From Thermoanaerobacterales bacterium (lineage in GTDB: Bacteria; Actinomycetota; Acidimicrobiia; Acidimicrobiales; JACDCH01), in NCBI GenBank assembly GCA_017577565.1, contig PKRH01000103.1, positions 1 to 13,115 on the forward strand: a stretch of 13,115 nt of DNA, written 5' to 3'. The position numbers and the translations under genes were made by a program. This document shows positions 1 to 6,429 of the stretch, piece by piece; positions within the stretch are counted from its first letter, which is position 1, and every line of letters begins with the position of its first letter. The notes beneath the pieces were generated by a model. That model did not search any database. It was not told where the DNA came from and was given only the letters and a program-made list of their open reading frames with translations.

Positions 1-127
1 CACCAGGATTGGTGTCCGCCAACACCTTCGTGATCGCCGCCGTCAACGTCGTCTTCCCATGGTCAATATGACCCATGGTCCCGATGTTCAAATGCGGCTT
101 CGTCCGCTCGAACTTTTCCTTCGCCAT
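1..127 (-). CDS. tuf: Elongation factor Tu, N-terminal part (gene runs off the left edge)
   Basis: EF-Tu is the GTPase that delivers aminoacyl-tRNA to the ribosome. The 42 visible codons begin MAKEKFERTKPHLNIGTMGH and include the G1 (P-loop) motif GHIDHGKT at residues 19-26, which binds the GTP phosphates. The usual sequence here is GTIGHVDHGKT, so two conservative changes are seen. The ATG is preceded 8 bases away by the Shine-Dalgarno sequence AGGAGAA (complement of 136-142), so this gene has a leader. It follows tRNA-Met and tRNA-Thr on the same strand and is probably cotranscribed with them, as thrT-tufB is in E. coli. Codon use is odd for this genome: leucine is TTG in all three cases and 9 of 42 codons end in A or T, whereas the neighbouring genes use almost only C or G. 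The rest of the gene, including the GTPase switch regions, lies outside. Confidence 0.97.
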   Translation of the reverse strand, partial: MAKEKFERTKPHLNIGTMGHIDHGKTTLTAAITKVLADTNPG

Positions 128-135
128 CGTGCGGG

Positions 136-142
136 TTCTCCT
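136..142 (-). promoter_or_regulatory. Ribosome binding site of tuf
   Basis: On the minus strand this reads AGGAGAA, a good anti-16S match 8 bases before the tuf ATG. It sits in the 33-base gap between tRNA-Met and tuf. That gap contains no obvious promoter, which supports readthrough from the tRNA genes. Confidence 0.75.
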
Positions 143-160
143 GGTCTCGAGGTGGTGGAG

Positions 161-233
161 TAGCGGCGGCCGGACTCGAACCGGCGACAACTCGATTATG
201 AGCCGAGTGCTCTACCAACTGAGCTACGCCGCC
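161..233 (-). tRNA. tRNA-Met(CAT), elongator type
   Basis: A 73-base cloverleaf on the minus strand. The acceptor GGCGGCG pairs with CGCCGCT (first pair G-U), followed by discriminator A and no encoded CCA. The D-arm begins TAGCTCAG. The anticodon stem CTCGG/TCGAG holds loop CTCATAA with anticodon CAT (complement of 198-200). The T-arm is GCCGG-TTCGAGT-CCGGC. The closed G-U first pair and the anticodon stem lacking the three consecutive G-C pairs of initiator tRNA indicate elongator Met. A tRNA-Ile2 whose CAT would be modified to lysidine cannot be fully excluded from sequence alone. It lies between tRNA-Thr and tuf. Confidence 0.95.
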
Positions 234-309
234 AAGTTGTCGACGTGCCGGGCACCCCGAGGGGTGTCCGACGCGCGAGAAGCGCGGCACCCGCCGCGAT
301 CCTCGTGCG

Positions 310-382
310 AGCCCCCTGTCGGAATCGAACCGACGACACCAGCCTTACCATGGCTGTGCTCTGCCGACTGAGCTAAGGGGGC
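310..382 (-). tRNA. tRNA-Thr(GGT)
   Basis: A 73-base cloverleaf on the minus strand. The acceptor GCCCCCT pairs perfectly with AGGGGGC and is followed by discriminator U, with no encoded CCA. The D-arm starts TAGCTCAG, the anticodon stem CAGCC/GGCTG encloses loop ATGGTAA with anticodon GGT, and the T-loop is TTCGATT. It is the first gene of the tRNA-Thr, tRNA-Met, tuf unit. The 76-base spacer to tRNA-Met (234-309) contains no gene and must be removed by processing. Confidence 0.96.
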
Positions 383-631
383 GGGTCCGTCTGGCCGACC
401 CGGGTCGTAGAGCCTACAGCCGTCGCCCCCTCGCCAGGCAACCCGGGACGGGTCCGGGCCGGGTCGGGGCCCGGCGCGCGCCCGCCGCGGGCCCCGCGGC
501 CCTCCCCCCGCCGGGGCGTCCGGGCCGCCTCCCCGGCGGGAGGCCCGCCCGGTTGCCACGCTCGGTGGCGGTGTTGCCTGATCGCGACACATTCGTAAAG
601 AAATCGCTCAAGTCGGCGGCGCGGACGGCCG
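383..631. other. Divergent intergenic region, GC-rich with a short AT-rich island
   Basis: This 249-base gap separates the leftward tRNA/tuf operon from the rightward ATPase-like gene. Positions about 440-560 are extremely GC-rich and contain the near-cruciform CCGCGGG-C-CCCGCGG. Positions about 574-612 form the only AT-richer island and hold possible rightward promoter elements: TTGCCT at 574-579 with TAAAGA at 596-601, and CTCAAG at 607-612. Open frames crossing the region have no ribosome binding site or recognisable protein similarity. I see no gene here. Confidence 0.6.
411..441 (-). promoter_or_regulatory. Candidate promoter of the tRNA-Thr/tRNA-Met/tuf operon
   Basis: On the minus strand a -10-like TAGGCT (complement of 411-416) lies with TTGCCT (complement of 436-441) 19 bases upstream. 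Transcription would begin near 404, about 20 bases before the mature 5' end of tRNA-Thr, which is a usual distance for a tRNA promoter. The 19-base spacer is longer than the ideal 17, so the -35 assignment is less certain than the -10. Confidence 0.45.
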
Positions 632-635
632 ATGA
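609..635 (+). promoter_or_regulatory. FliA/WhiG-type (sigma-28) promoter match over the ATPase gene start
   Basis: CAAG (609-612), exactly 15 bases, then GCCGATGA (628-635) matches the sigma-28/WhiG consensus TAAA-N15-GCCGATAA at 10 of 12 positions. The -10-like box overlaps the upstream ATG at 632. If the match is real, transcription would start about 642-644, at or next to the in-frame GTG at 644, giving a leaderless message. Chance occurrence remains possible because half the box is GC-rich. Confidence 0.4.
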
Positions 636-1522
636 CTGACGACGTGCTGGTGGAACGACTGATCGTCGAGGGCGACGGCGACGCCGCGTCCGTGGACTTC
701 CATCCGCGTCTGACGGTGCTGGGGGGCATGCCCCCGGACGCCCGTGCCGCCCTCGCCTCGCTGCTCTCGGGTGCGCTGCACGGGACGGTGCGGGGCGTGC
801 ACCTCGAGGTGGTGGACGACACCGGCAGGCGCCTCGTCGTCCTGCGCCCCACCTCCGGGCCGCACCGGGTCATCGACGTGGCGACGGCGTCCGACGTGAC
901 GGCGCAGCACCGGGGCTTCGACGGCCGGGTCGACCTGCTGAGCAGCCAGTACGGCCGCTCGACGGTCACCTGCATCACGGCCGCCGACCTCCGCAGCCGC
1001 ACGCCCCGCAACGACGCCGTGCGGGCCCTGTCCGCCGTCGACCAGGCGGCGCTGTGGGCGGCCGCCGACGAGCTGCTGGGCAACGGCGGCGGCTCCCGGG
1101 GCGACGCCGCCGCCACCTGGCGCGAGCTGGCCGGCGACACCGACGTGCACTGGGCGGTCGACCACCGCACCGAGATCCAGGCGGCGGCCCGCCTCCGGCA
1201 GCACATCGCCGCCCTGCGGTCGCTGTCGTCGAGCGCCCCCGAGCTGAGCGACGACGACGCCGTGGCGCTCGCCCAGGGCATCGTCACCCAGCTGACCGCC
1301 GCCACCAACACCGCCGGGGTCCGCCCGCCGGTGCTCCTGGACGAGACCTTCGACCAGCTCGACCCGGCCGTGGTGCCGCTGCTCCTCGAGCTGCTGCCCG
1401 GCCTGGTCGGCGACCTGCAGGTCATCCTCCTCACCGACGACGAGGCCATCGCCAGCTGGGCCCGGCTCGAGGCGCTCGCCGGCGAGCTGGCCCTCGTCGA
1501 GCCCGCGCTCGCCGCAGATTGA
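632..1522 (+). CDS. ABC/SMC-like ATPase-fold protein with degenerate P-loop
   Basis: A 296-residue soluble protein with the layout of an ABC/SMC-type ATPase core lacking a long coiled coil. The N-terminal strands lead to FHPRLTVLGGMPPDARAA (residues 23-40), placed where RecF/RecN/SMC proteins have their P-loop, but without the GxxGxGK[ST] residues. Near the C-terminus PVLLDETFDQLDP (233-245) is a convincing Walker B with catalytic-type DE and a D-loop-like LDP, followed by a strand LQVILLTDDE (262-271) that fits the switch/H-loop position. I see no clear ABC signature motif. A defective P-loop suggests a regulatory or scaffold role, or a divergent nucleotide site. No Shine-Dalgarno sequence precedes the ATG at 632; the in-frame GTG at 644 is an alternative start favoured by the sigma-28-like promoter. 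Function is unknown. The fold assignment is moderately sure. Confidence 0.8.
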   Translation: MTDDVLVERLIVEGDGDAASVDFHPRLTVLGGMPPDARAALASLLSGALHGTVRGVHLEVVDDTGRRLVVLRPTSGPHRVIDVATASDVTAQHRGFDGRVDLLSSQYGRSTVTCITAADLRSRTPRNDAVRALSAVDQAALWAAADELLGNGGGSRGDAAATWRELAGDTDVHWAVDHRTEIQAAARLRQHIAALRSLSSSAPELSDDDAVALAQGIVTQLTAATNTAGVRPPVLLDETFDQLDPAVVPLLLELLPGLVGDLQVILLTDDEAIASWARLEALAGELALVEPALAAD

Positions 1523-1538
1523 TCCACCAGTCTCCGAC

Positions 1539-1575
1539 CTGCCGCCGGGTGACTGCTGGGGGTCCCCGGCGGCAG
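1539..1575 (+). terminator. GC hairpin after the ATPase-like gene
   Basis: A perfect 11-bp inverted repeat, CTGCCGCCGGG (1539-1549) and CCCGGCGGCAG (1565-1575), with a 15-base loop, starts 17 bases after the stop codon. No U-tract follows. It is a plausible actinobacterial-type terminator or 3'-end stabiliser. Confidence 0.45.
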
Positions 1576-1644
1576 CGTCGCGCCCGGGGGACCGCCGGCG
1601 TCGCGCGCGCCGGGGAGACGCGCGGCGCCGGCCCCCGGCACCCG

Positions 1645-1650
1645 TAACGT
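1645..1650 (+). promoter_or_regulatory. Leaderless-type -10 box (TAACGT) of the GNAT gene
   Basis: TAACGT fits TANNNT and is followed by 7 bases and then the GTG at 1658, so the predicted transcription start coincides with the start codon. No Shine-Dalgarno sequence is present. This supports 1658 as the start. No good -35 is visible 17 bases upstream. Confidence 0.55.
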
Positions 1651-1657
1651 CGACGCC

Positions 1658-2191
1658 GTGGGTCCCGACGTGAACGTCCGCCCGGCCCGCCTCGACGACG
1701 CCGAGGCGATCATGGACATCTACAACGCGGAGGTGACCACCTCGACGGTCACCTTCGACATCGTGCCCCGCACGCTGGAGGAGCAGCGCCGGTACCTGAC
1801 CGACCGCAGCGGCGCCCACGCCGTCGTCGTCGCCACCGTGGACGGCGAGGTCGTCGGCTACGGGGCGCTGTCGCCGTGGCGGTCCAAGCCCGCCTACTCG
1901 ACGAGCGTCGAGGACTCCGTCTACGTGCGGCGCGACCACCAGCGTCGGGGCGTCGGCCGCGCGCTGCTGGCCGAGCTCACCCGGGTCGCCACCGCCCACG
2001 GGTTCCACGCCATGTTCGCCCGCATCGTCGACGGCCACGCCGCCTCGATCCGGCTGCACGAGGCGTTCGGCTTCGAGGTCGTCGGCGTCGAGCGGGAGGT
2101 CGGCCGCAAGTTCGGCCGCTGGCTCGACGTCGTCGTCATGGAGCGCCTGCTCGGCGCCGACGCGGCGCCCCCGGGCTCAGGCGCCGGGTAG
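1658..2191 (+). CDS. GNAT N-acetyltransferase of the MnaT/phosphinothricin acetyltransferase type
   Basis: A 177-residue single-domain acetyltransferase that should transfer acetyl from acetyl-CoA to an amine. The N-terminal VRPARLDDAEAIMDIYNAEV (7-26) and TVTFDIVPRTLEEQRRYL (30-47) follow the pattern of the MnaT (YncA)/Pat subfamily. The acetyl-CoA pyrophosphate loop is HQRRGVGRAL (94-103), giving Q-x-x-G-x-G. The C-terminal SIRLHEAFGFE (130-140) and KFGRWLDVVVMERLL (151-165) are characteristic. Relatives acetylate methionine sulfone/sulfoximine or phosphinothricin; this substrate is not determined. The TAACGT box 7 bases before GTG fixes the start. The 3' end overlaps the convergent ald gene by 15 bases. 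Family assignment is firm, the exact substrate is not. Confidence 0.92.
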   Translation: MGPDVNVRPARLDDAEAIMDIYNAEVTTSTVTFDIVPRTLEEQRRYLTDRSGAHAVVVATVDGEVVGYGALSPWRSKPAYSTSVEDSVYVRRDHQRRGVGRALLAELTRVATAHGFHAMFARIVDGHAASIRLHEAFGFEVVGVEREVGRKFGRWLDVVVMERLLGADAAPPGSGAG

Positions 2192-3304
2192 CACGTCCTC
2201 CAGCGGGACGTGCGGACGGCCGAGCGCCTCGGCCACGGCCGGGTGCACGACGTGGCCGGCCATCGTGTTGACCCCCCGGGCCAGCGCCGGGTCGGCCCGG
2301 ACCGCCCCGGCGACGCCCAGCCGGGCCAGCTCGGCCAGGTAGGGCACGGTGACGTTGGTCAGCGCGTAGGTCGACGTGTTGGGGACGGCGCCCGGCAGGT
2401 TGCCGACCGCGTAGTGCAGCACGCAGTGCTCCTCGAACACCGGGTCCTCGTGGGTGGTCTCGTGGCTCGTCTCGATGCAGCCGCCCTGGTCGATGGCGAC
2501 GTCGACGACGACCGCCCCCGGCTTCATCGACCGGATCATCTCCTCGGTCACGACGATCGGCGCCCGCCCGCCGGGGACGAGGACGGCGCCGATGACGAGG
2601 TCGGCCTCGGCGACCACCCGCTCGACGTTGCCCCGGTTGGAGGCCAGCGTCGTCACCCGGCCCATCTGGATCTGGTCGACGTAGCGGAGGCGGGCGACGT
2701 TCTTGTCGAGCACGTTGACCTCGGCCTCCATGCCGGCCGCCATCCACGCCGCGTTCCAGCCGACGTTGCCCGCCCCGAGGACGACGACCCGGGCCGGCTG
2801 GACGCCGGGCGCGCCGCCGAGCAGCACGCCCCGCCCCCCGTTGTGGCGCTCGAGGTAGTGGGCGCCGACCTGCACCGACAGCCGCCCGGCCACCTCGCTC
2901 ATGGGGGCCAGCAGCGGCAGGGACCCGTCGTCGAGCTGGACGGTCTCGTAGGCGATGCCGGTCGTGCCGTGCTCGAGCAGGGCGTCGGCCACCTTCGGGT
3001 AGGCGGCCAGGTGCAGGAAGGTGAAGACGGTGAGGTCGTCGCGGAACCAGGCGAACTCGTGCTCGGACGGCTCCTTCACCTTGCAGACGATCTGCGACCG
3101 CTCCCAGATCTCGGCGGGGTCGGCGACGATCTCCGCGCCCGCCGCCCGGTAGGCCTCGTCCGGCAGCCCCGAGCCGGCCCCGGCGCCGGCCTGGACCAGC
3201 ACCTCGATGCCGTGCATCTCGAGCTCCCGCACGCCCTCGGGCGTGACGGCGACGCGGAACTCGTCCACCTTCGTCTCGGTGGGGACACCCACGACCAGCG
3301 ACAT
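2177..3304 (-). CDS. ald: Alanine dehydrogenase
   Basis: A 375-residue cytosolic enzyme (family length about 370) catalysing reversible NAD-dependent oxidative deamination of L-alanine to pyruvate and ammonium. It starts MSLVVGVPTETKVDEFRVAV. Residues match the Mycobacterium tuberculosis enzyme with a shift of two: substrate-binding R17 and K77, catalytic H98 (FLHLAA) and D272 (AIDQGG), nucleotide loop GAGNVG at 177-182, and D200 at the end of the second Rossmann strand for the NAD ribose. The start is supported by AGGGAG (complement of 3310-3315); a longer frame upstream is not needed. It is divergent from the lipoprotein gene, convergent with the GNAT gene, and appears monocistronic. No AldR-type operator was recognised. 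The function is certain at family level. Confidence 0.97.
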   Translation of the reverse strand: MSLVVGVPTETKVDEFRVAVTPEGVRELEMHGIEVLVQAGAGAGSGLPDEAYRAAGAEIVADPAEIWERSQIVCKVKEPSEHEFAWFRDDLTVFTFLHLAAYPKVADALLEHGTTGIAYETVQLDDGSLPLLAPMSEVAGRLSVQVGAHYLERHNGGRGVLLGGAPGVQPARVVVLGAGNVGWNAAWMAAGMEAEVNVLDKNVARLRYVDQIQMGRVTTLASNRGNVERVVAEADLVIGAVLVPGGRAPIVVTEEMIRSMKPGAVVVDVAIDQGGCIETSHETTHEDPVFEEHCVLHYAVGNLPGAVPNTSTYALTNVTVPYLAELARLGVAGAVRADPALARGVNTMAGHVVHPAVAEALGRPHVPLEDVLPGA

Positions 3305-3309
3305 GGCGA

Positions 3310-3315
3310 CTCCCT
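3310..3315 (-). promoter_or_regulatory. Ribosome binding site deciding the ald start
   Basis: The minus strand reads AGGGAG 5 bases before the ATG at 3304. It selects this start over an in-frame upstream extension reaching 3598. Further upstream, CAACGT (complement of 3328-3333) is a weak -10 candidate, which would give a short leader. Confidence 0.6.
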
Positions 3316-3414
3316 GGGCTGAGGACGACGTTGTCCGCCGCCCAGGATCGCGGATGTCGTGCCCCTCTGCCGGGCGAACGCCGGGGTGACGCCGGCGGGC
3401 CCGCCCCGCCTGGC

Positions 3415-3420
3415 TAGGGT
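3415..3420 (+). promoter_or_regulatory. Leaderless-type -10 box (TAGGGT) of the lipoprotein gene
   Basis: TAGGGT is followed by 8 bases and the GTG at 3429. No Shine-Dalgarno sequence is present. The spacing predicts an mRNA beginning at or next to the start codon. Confidence 0.5.
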
Positions 3421-3428
3421 CGCCGCCC

Positions 3429-4547
3429 GTGCACGCACCCAGACCACTGCTCGCCGTCGGGCTCGCCGCCCTGCTGGCGGGGTCCGCCTGCGCCTCCGGG
3501 GACGGGTCGGGCGGCGACGGGTCGCTCGCCGGCGGCACGATCCGCGGCCACCTCGCCGCGCTGCCGGCCACCGCGGCCGCCGGCACCGTGCTCGTCACCT
3601 ACGGTGACCTGGCCCGGGCCGAGGAGATCGCCGGCCTCGACCGGCCGACGGACCTCGCCGATCGCGAGGCGCTCGCCGACCACGTCGGCGCCGTGACCGG
3701 CACCCGGTTCGACGAGCCGCCGGGCGAGGTCGCCGCGCTGCTGCCCGAGGCCAGCTCCCCCGCCCACCTCGCCACCGACCCCCAGGGCTTCGTCGACGAC
3801 GTCGGCTGGTCGATCCTCCAGGTCGACACCTTCGTCGAGCTGCCGACCCCGCCGCACCGGGTGACGGTCCTGACCGGCGACTTCGACGAGGCCGCGCTGG
3901 ACGGCGCCCTCGACGACGCCGGCGACGGCGCGTGGGTGGCCGGCGACCCCGAGGGCACCGTCGACGTCGCGAACCGGACGCCCGCCCGCCCGCTGGGCGA
4001 GACGCTGTGGCTGGCGCTCGACGGCGACCGCCTCGTCGTCGCGGCCGACGAGGACGACGTGCGCGCCGCCCGGGCCGGCGACGACAGCCTCGCCGACCAC
4101 CCGGTGCTGGCACCGCTCGCCGCCGCCCTCGACGAGCGCGAGGTGTACTCGGCGATGCTCTGGGCGCCGGAGGGCGGCGTCCCCGACGTCGTCGGGCGCA
4201 GCCTCGGCCCGGGCGCGCCCGACGAGCAGCGGCAGCGCCTGGAGGAGCTCCCCCGGTGCGAGGCCATGACCGGGGTGGCGGTCGGGGTCGCGCACGACGG
4301 GGCGCCGCTCGTCGTGCTCGCCACCGCCCACGCCGACGAGGACGCGGCCGAGGCCGGCGCCGAGGTGCTGGCCGAGGCGCTGGCGAGCGGGACCGAGCTG
4401 ATCACCGACCGCCCCTGGAGCGACCTCCTGGCGGTCGAGTCGGTCGAGGCCGACGGCACGGTCGTCGTGGCCCTCGCCCGCCCGGGGGACGTGTCGCTGC
4501 AGGTCTGGTCGCGCCTGCTGCAGTCGCAGTCCTTCCCACCCTGCTGA
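3429..4547 (+). CDS. Putative secreted lipoprotein, function unknown
   Basis: A 372-residue protein I do not recognise. The first 20 residues form a typical signal peptide: a short basic start, then hydrophobic LLAVGLAALLAGSA, with C21 as a candidate lipidated cysteine (LAGSAC). The lipobox is imperfect because leucine is not at -3, so a plain signal peptidase I site is an alternative. A Gly/Ser/Asp linker follows (to about residue 34), then an acidic alpha/beta-like domain to the end. Besides C21 the only cysteines are C277 (LPRCEAM) and the C-terminal residue C372, which could form an extracytoplasmic disulfide. No catalytic motif is apparent. It stands between divergent ald and the downstream YqeY gene and has its own leaderless-type promoter. 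A cell-surface location is inferred. Confidence 0.85.
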   Translation: MHAPRPLLAVGLAALLAGSACASGDGSGGDGSLAGGTIRGHLAALPATAAAGTVLVTYGDLARAEEIAGLDRPTDLADREALADHVGAVTGTRFDEPPGEVAALLPEASSPAHLATDPQGFVDDVGWSILQVDTFVELPTPPHRVTVLTGDFDEAALDGALDDAGDGAWVAGDPEGTVDVANRTPARPLGETLWLALDGDRLVVAADEDDVRAARAGDDSLADHPVLAPLAAALDEREVYSAMLWAPEGGVPDVVGRSLGPGAPDEQRQRLEELPRCEAMTGVAVGVAHDGAPLVVLATAHADEDAAEAGAEVLAEALASGTELITDRPWSDLLAVESVEADGTVVVALARPGDVSLQVWSRLLQSQSFPPC

Positions 4548-4562
4548 CGCCCGGGTGCCGGC

Positions 4563-4592
4563 GTGCCCGGCGGCGACCCGCGTGCCGGGCGC
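4563..4592 (+). terminator. GC hairpin after the lipoprotein gene
   Basis: GCCCGGC (4565-4571) pairs with GCCGGGC (4584-4590), extendable by a wobble and one more pair to 4563/4592, with a 12-base loop. It begins about 16 bases after the stop codon. There is no U-tract. It may separate the lipoprotein gene from the YqeY gene. Confidence 0.3.
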
Positions 4593-4632
4593 CCGCCGGA
4601 CGCGCCAACCTGTCGGGCAGCCGGACGCACCC

Positions 4633-4637
4633 AGGAG
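4633..4637 (+). promoter_or_regulatory. Ribosome binding site of the YqeY gene
   Basis: AGGAG lies 7 bases before the ATG at 4645 and decides the start. This gene is therefore translated from a leadered message, unlike several of its neighbours. Confidence 0.7.
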
Positions 4638-4644
4638 ACCGACC

Positions 4645-5097
4645 ATGCTCGTCGAGCGACTGCAGGCCGACCTCACCGCCGCCATGAAGGAGCGCGACGC
4701 CCGCACCACCGCGGTGCTGCGCATGGCGCTCGCCGCCGTCAAGGAGGCCGCGGTCGCCGGCGACAGCGCCCGCCAGCTCTCCGACGAGGAGGTCGTCGCC
4801 GTGCTGGCCCGGGAGGCGAAGCGGCGCGAGGAGGCGGCCGCCGCCTTCACCGAGGCCGGGCGCACCGACCGCGCCGAGGCCGAGCTGGCCGAGCGGGACG
4901 TCCTGGCCCGCTACCTCCCCCAGCCGCTCACCGACGAGGAGCTCGCGGCGCTCGTCGACGAGGTCCTGGCCGCCGAGGGCCTCGACTCGCCGAAGCAGAT
5001 GGGGCAGGCCATGAAGGCCGTCATGGCCCGGGTGGCGGGACGGGCCGAGGGGCGGCGCGTCGCCGACGTGGTCAAGGCGAAGCTGGCCGGCGGCTGA
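4645..5097 (+). CDS. GatB/YqeY domain-containing protein
   Basis: A 150-residue standalone YqeY-type protein (usual length about 150). It opens MLVERLQADLTAAMKERD, then RTTAVLRMALAAVKEAAV with the conserved basic helix. The middle contains LAREAKRREEAAAAF and ERDVLARYLPQPLTDEEL, and the end GQAMKAVMARVAGRAEGRRV with the small C-terminal helical subdomain that in GatB is thought to contact tRNA. The family resembles the tail of the GatB subunit of the tRNA-dependent amidotransferase, but the role of the free-standing form is not established. It is alpha-helical and cytosolic with no catalytic motif. It stands alone with its own Shine-Dalgarno sequence. The family call is firm. Confidence 0.93.
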   Translation: MLVERLQADLTAAMKERDARTTAVLRMALAAVKEAAVAGDSARQLSDEEVVAVLAREAKRREEAAAAFTEAGRTDRAEAELAERDVLARYLPQPLTDEELAALVDEVLAAEGLDSPKQMGQAMKAVMARVAGRAEGRRVADVVKAKLAGG

Positions 5098-5113
5098 CCG
5101 GCACGGGCCCCGC

Positions 5114-5133
5114 CGGCGGGCTGAGCCCCGCCG
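5114..5133 (+). terminator. GC hairpin between the YqeY gene and the acyl-CoA dehydrogenase
   Basis: CGGCGGG (5114-5120) pairs with CCCGCCG (5127-5133) across a 6-base loop, 17 bases past the YqeY stop and just upstream of the next promoter box. There is no U-tract. It may end the YqeY transcript. Confidence 0.35.
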
Positions 5134-5145
5134 TCACCCCCCGGT

Positions 5146-5151
5146 TAACGT
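5146..5151 (+). promoter_or_regulatory. Leaderless-type -10 box (TAACGT) of the acyl-CoA dehydrogenase-bioA operon
   Basis: TAACGT, then 6 bases, then the ATG at 5158. The hexamer is identical to the one before the GNAT gene. There is no Shine-Dalgarno sequence and no clear -35. Confidence 0.55.
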
Positions 5152-5157
5152 CGGCCC

Positions 5158-6425
<1,268 letters not shown>

Positions 6426-6429
<4 letters not shown>

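Noticed and set aside
253..266. CACCCC-GA-GGGGTG inverted repeat between the two tRNA genes.
   Set aside because: A two-base loop cannot form with the full stem in RNA, and the shorter hairpin is not remarkable for this base composition. It may only be a processing structure.
414..611. Minus-strand 65-codon open frame starting MSDFFTNVS upstream of tRNA-Thr.
   Set aside because: It needs a TTG start and has no ribosome binding site. After the first 20 residues it becomes a Gly/Arg/Pro-rich GC-shadow translation, and it crosses the GC-rich leader of the tRNA operon.
2210..3322. Long plus-strand open frame opposite ald.
   Set aside because: It is an antisense shadow caused by high GC; the translated product is repetitive Asp/Val/Gly/Arg-rich sequence with no family features, while ald on the other strand is certain.
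3305..3598. N-terminal extension of ald (frame open to 3598).
   Set aside because: The Shine-Dalgarno sequence at 3310-3315 and the alignment of family residues at positions 17, 77, 98 and 272 support the start at 3304; the extension is Ser/Pro/Ala-rich and overlaps the divergent lipoprotein gene.
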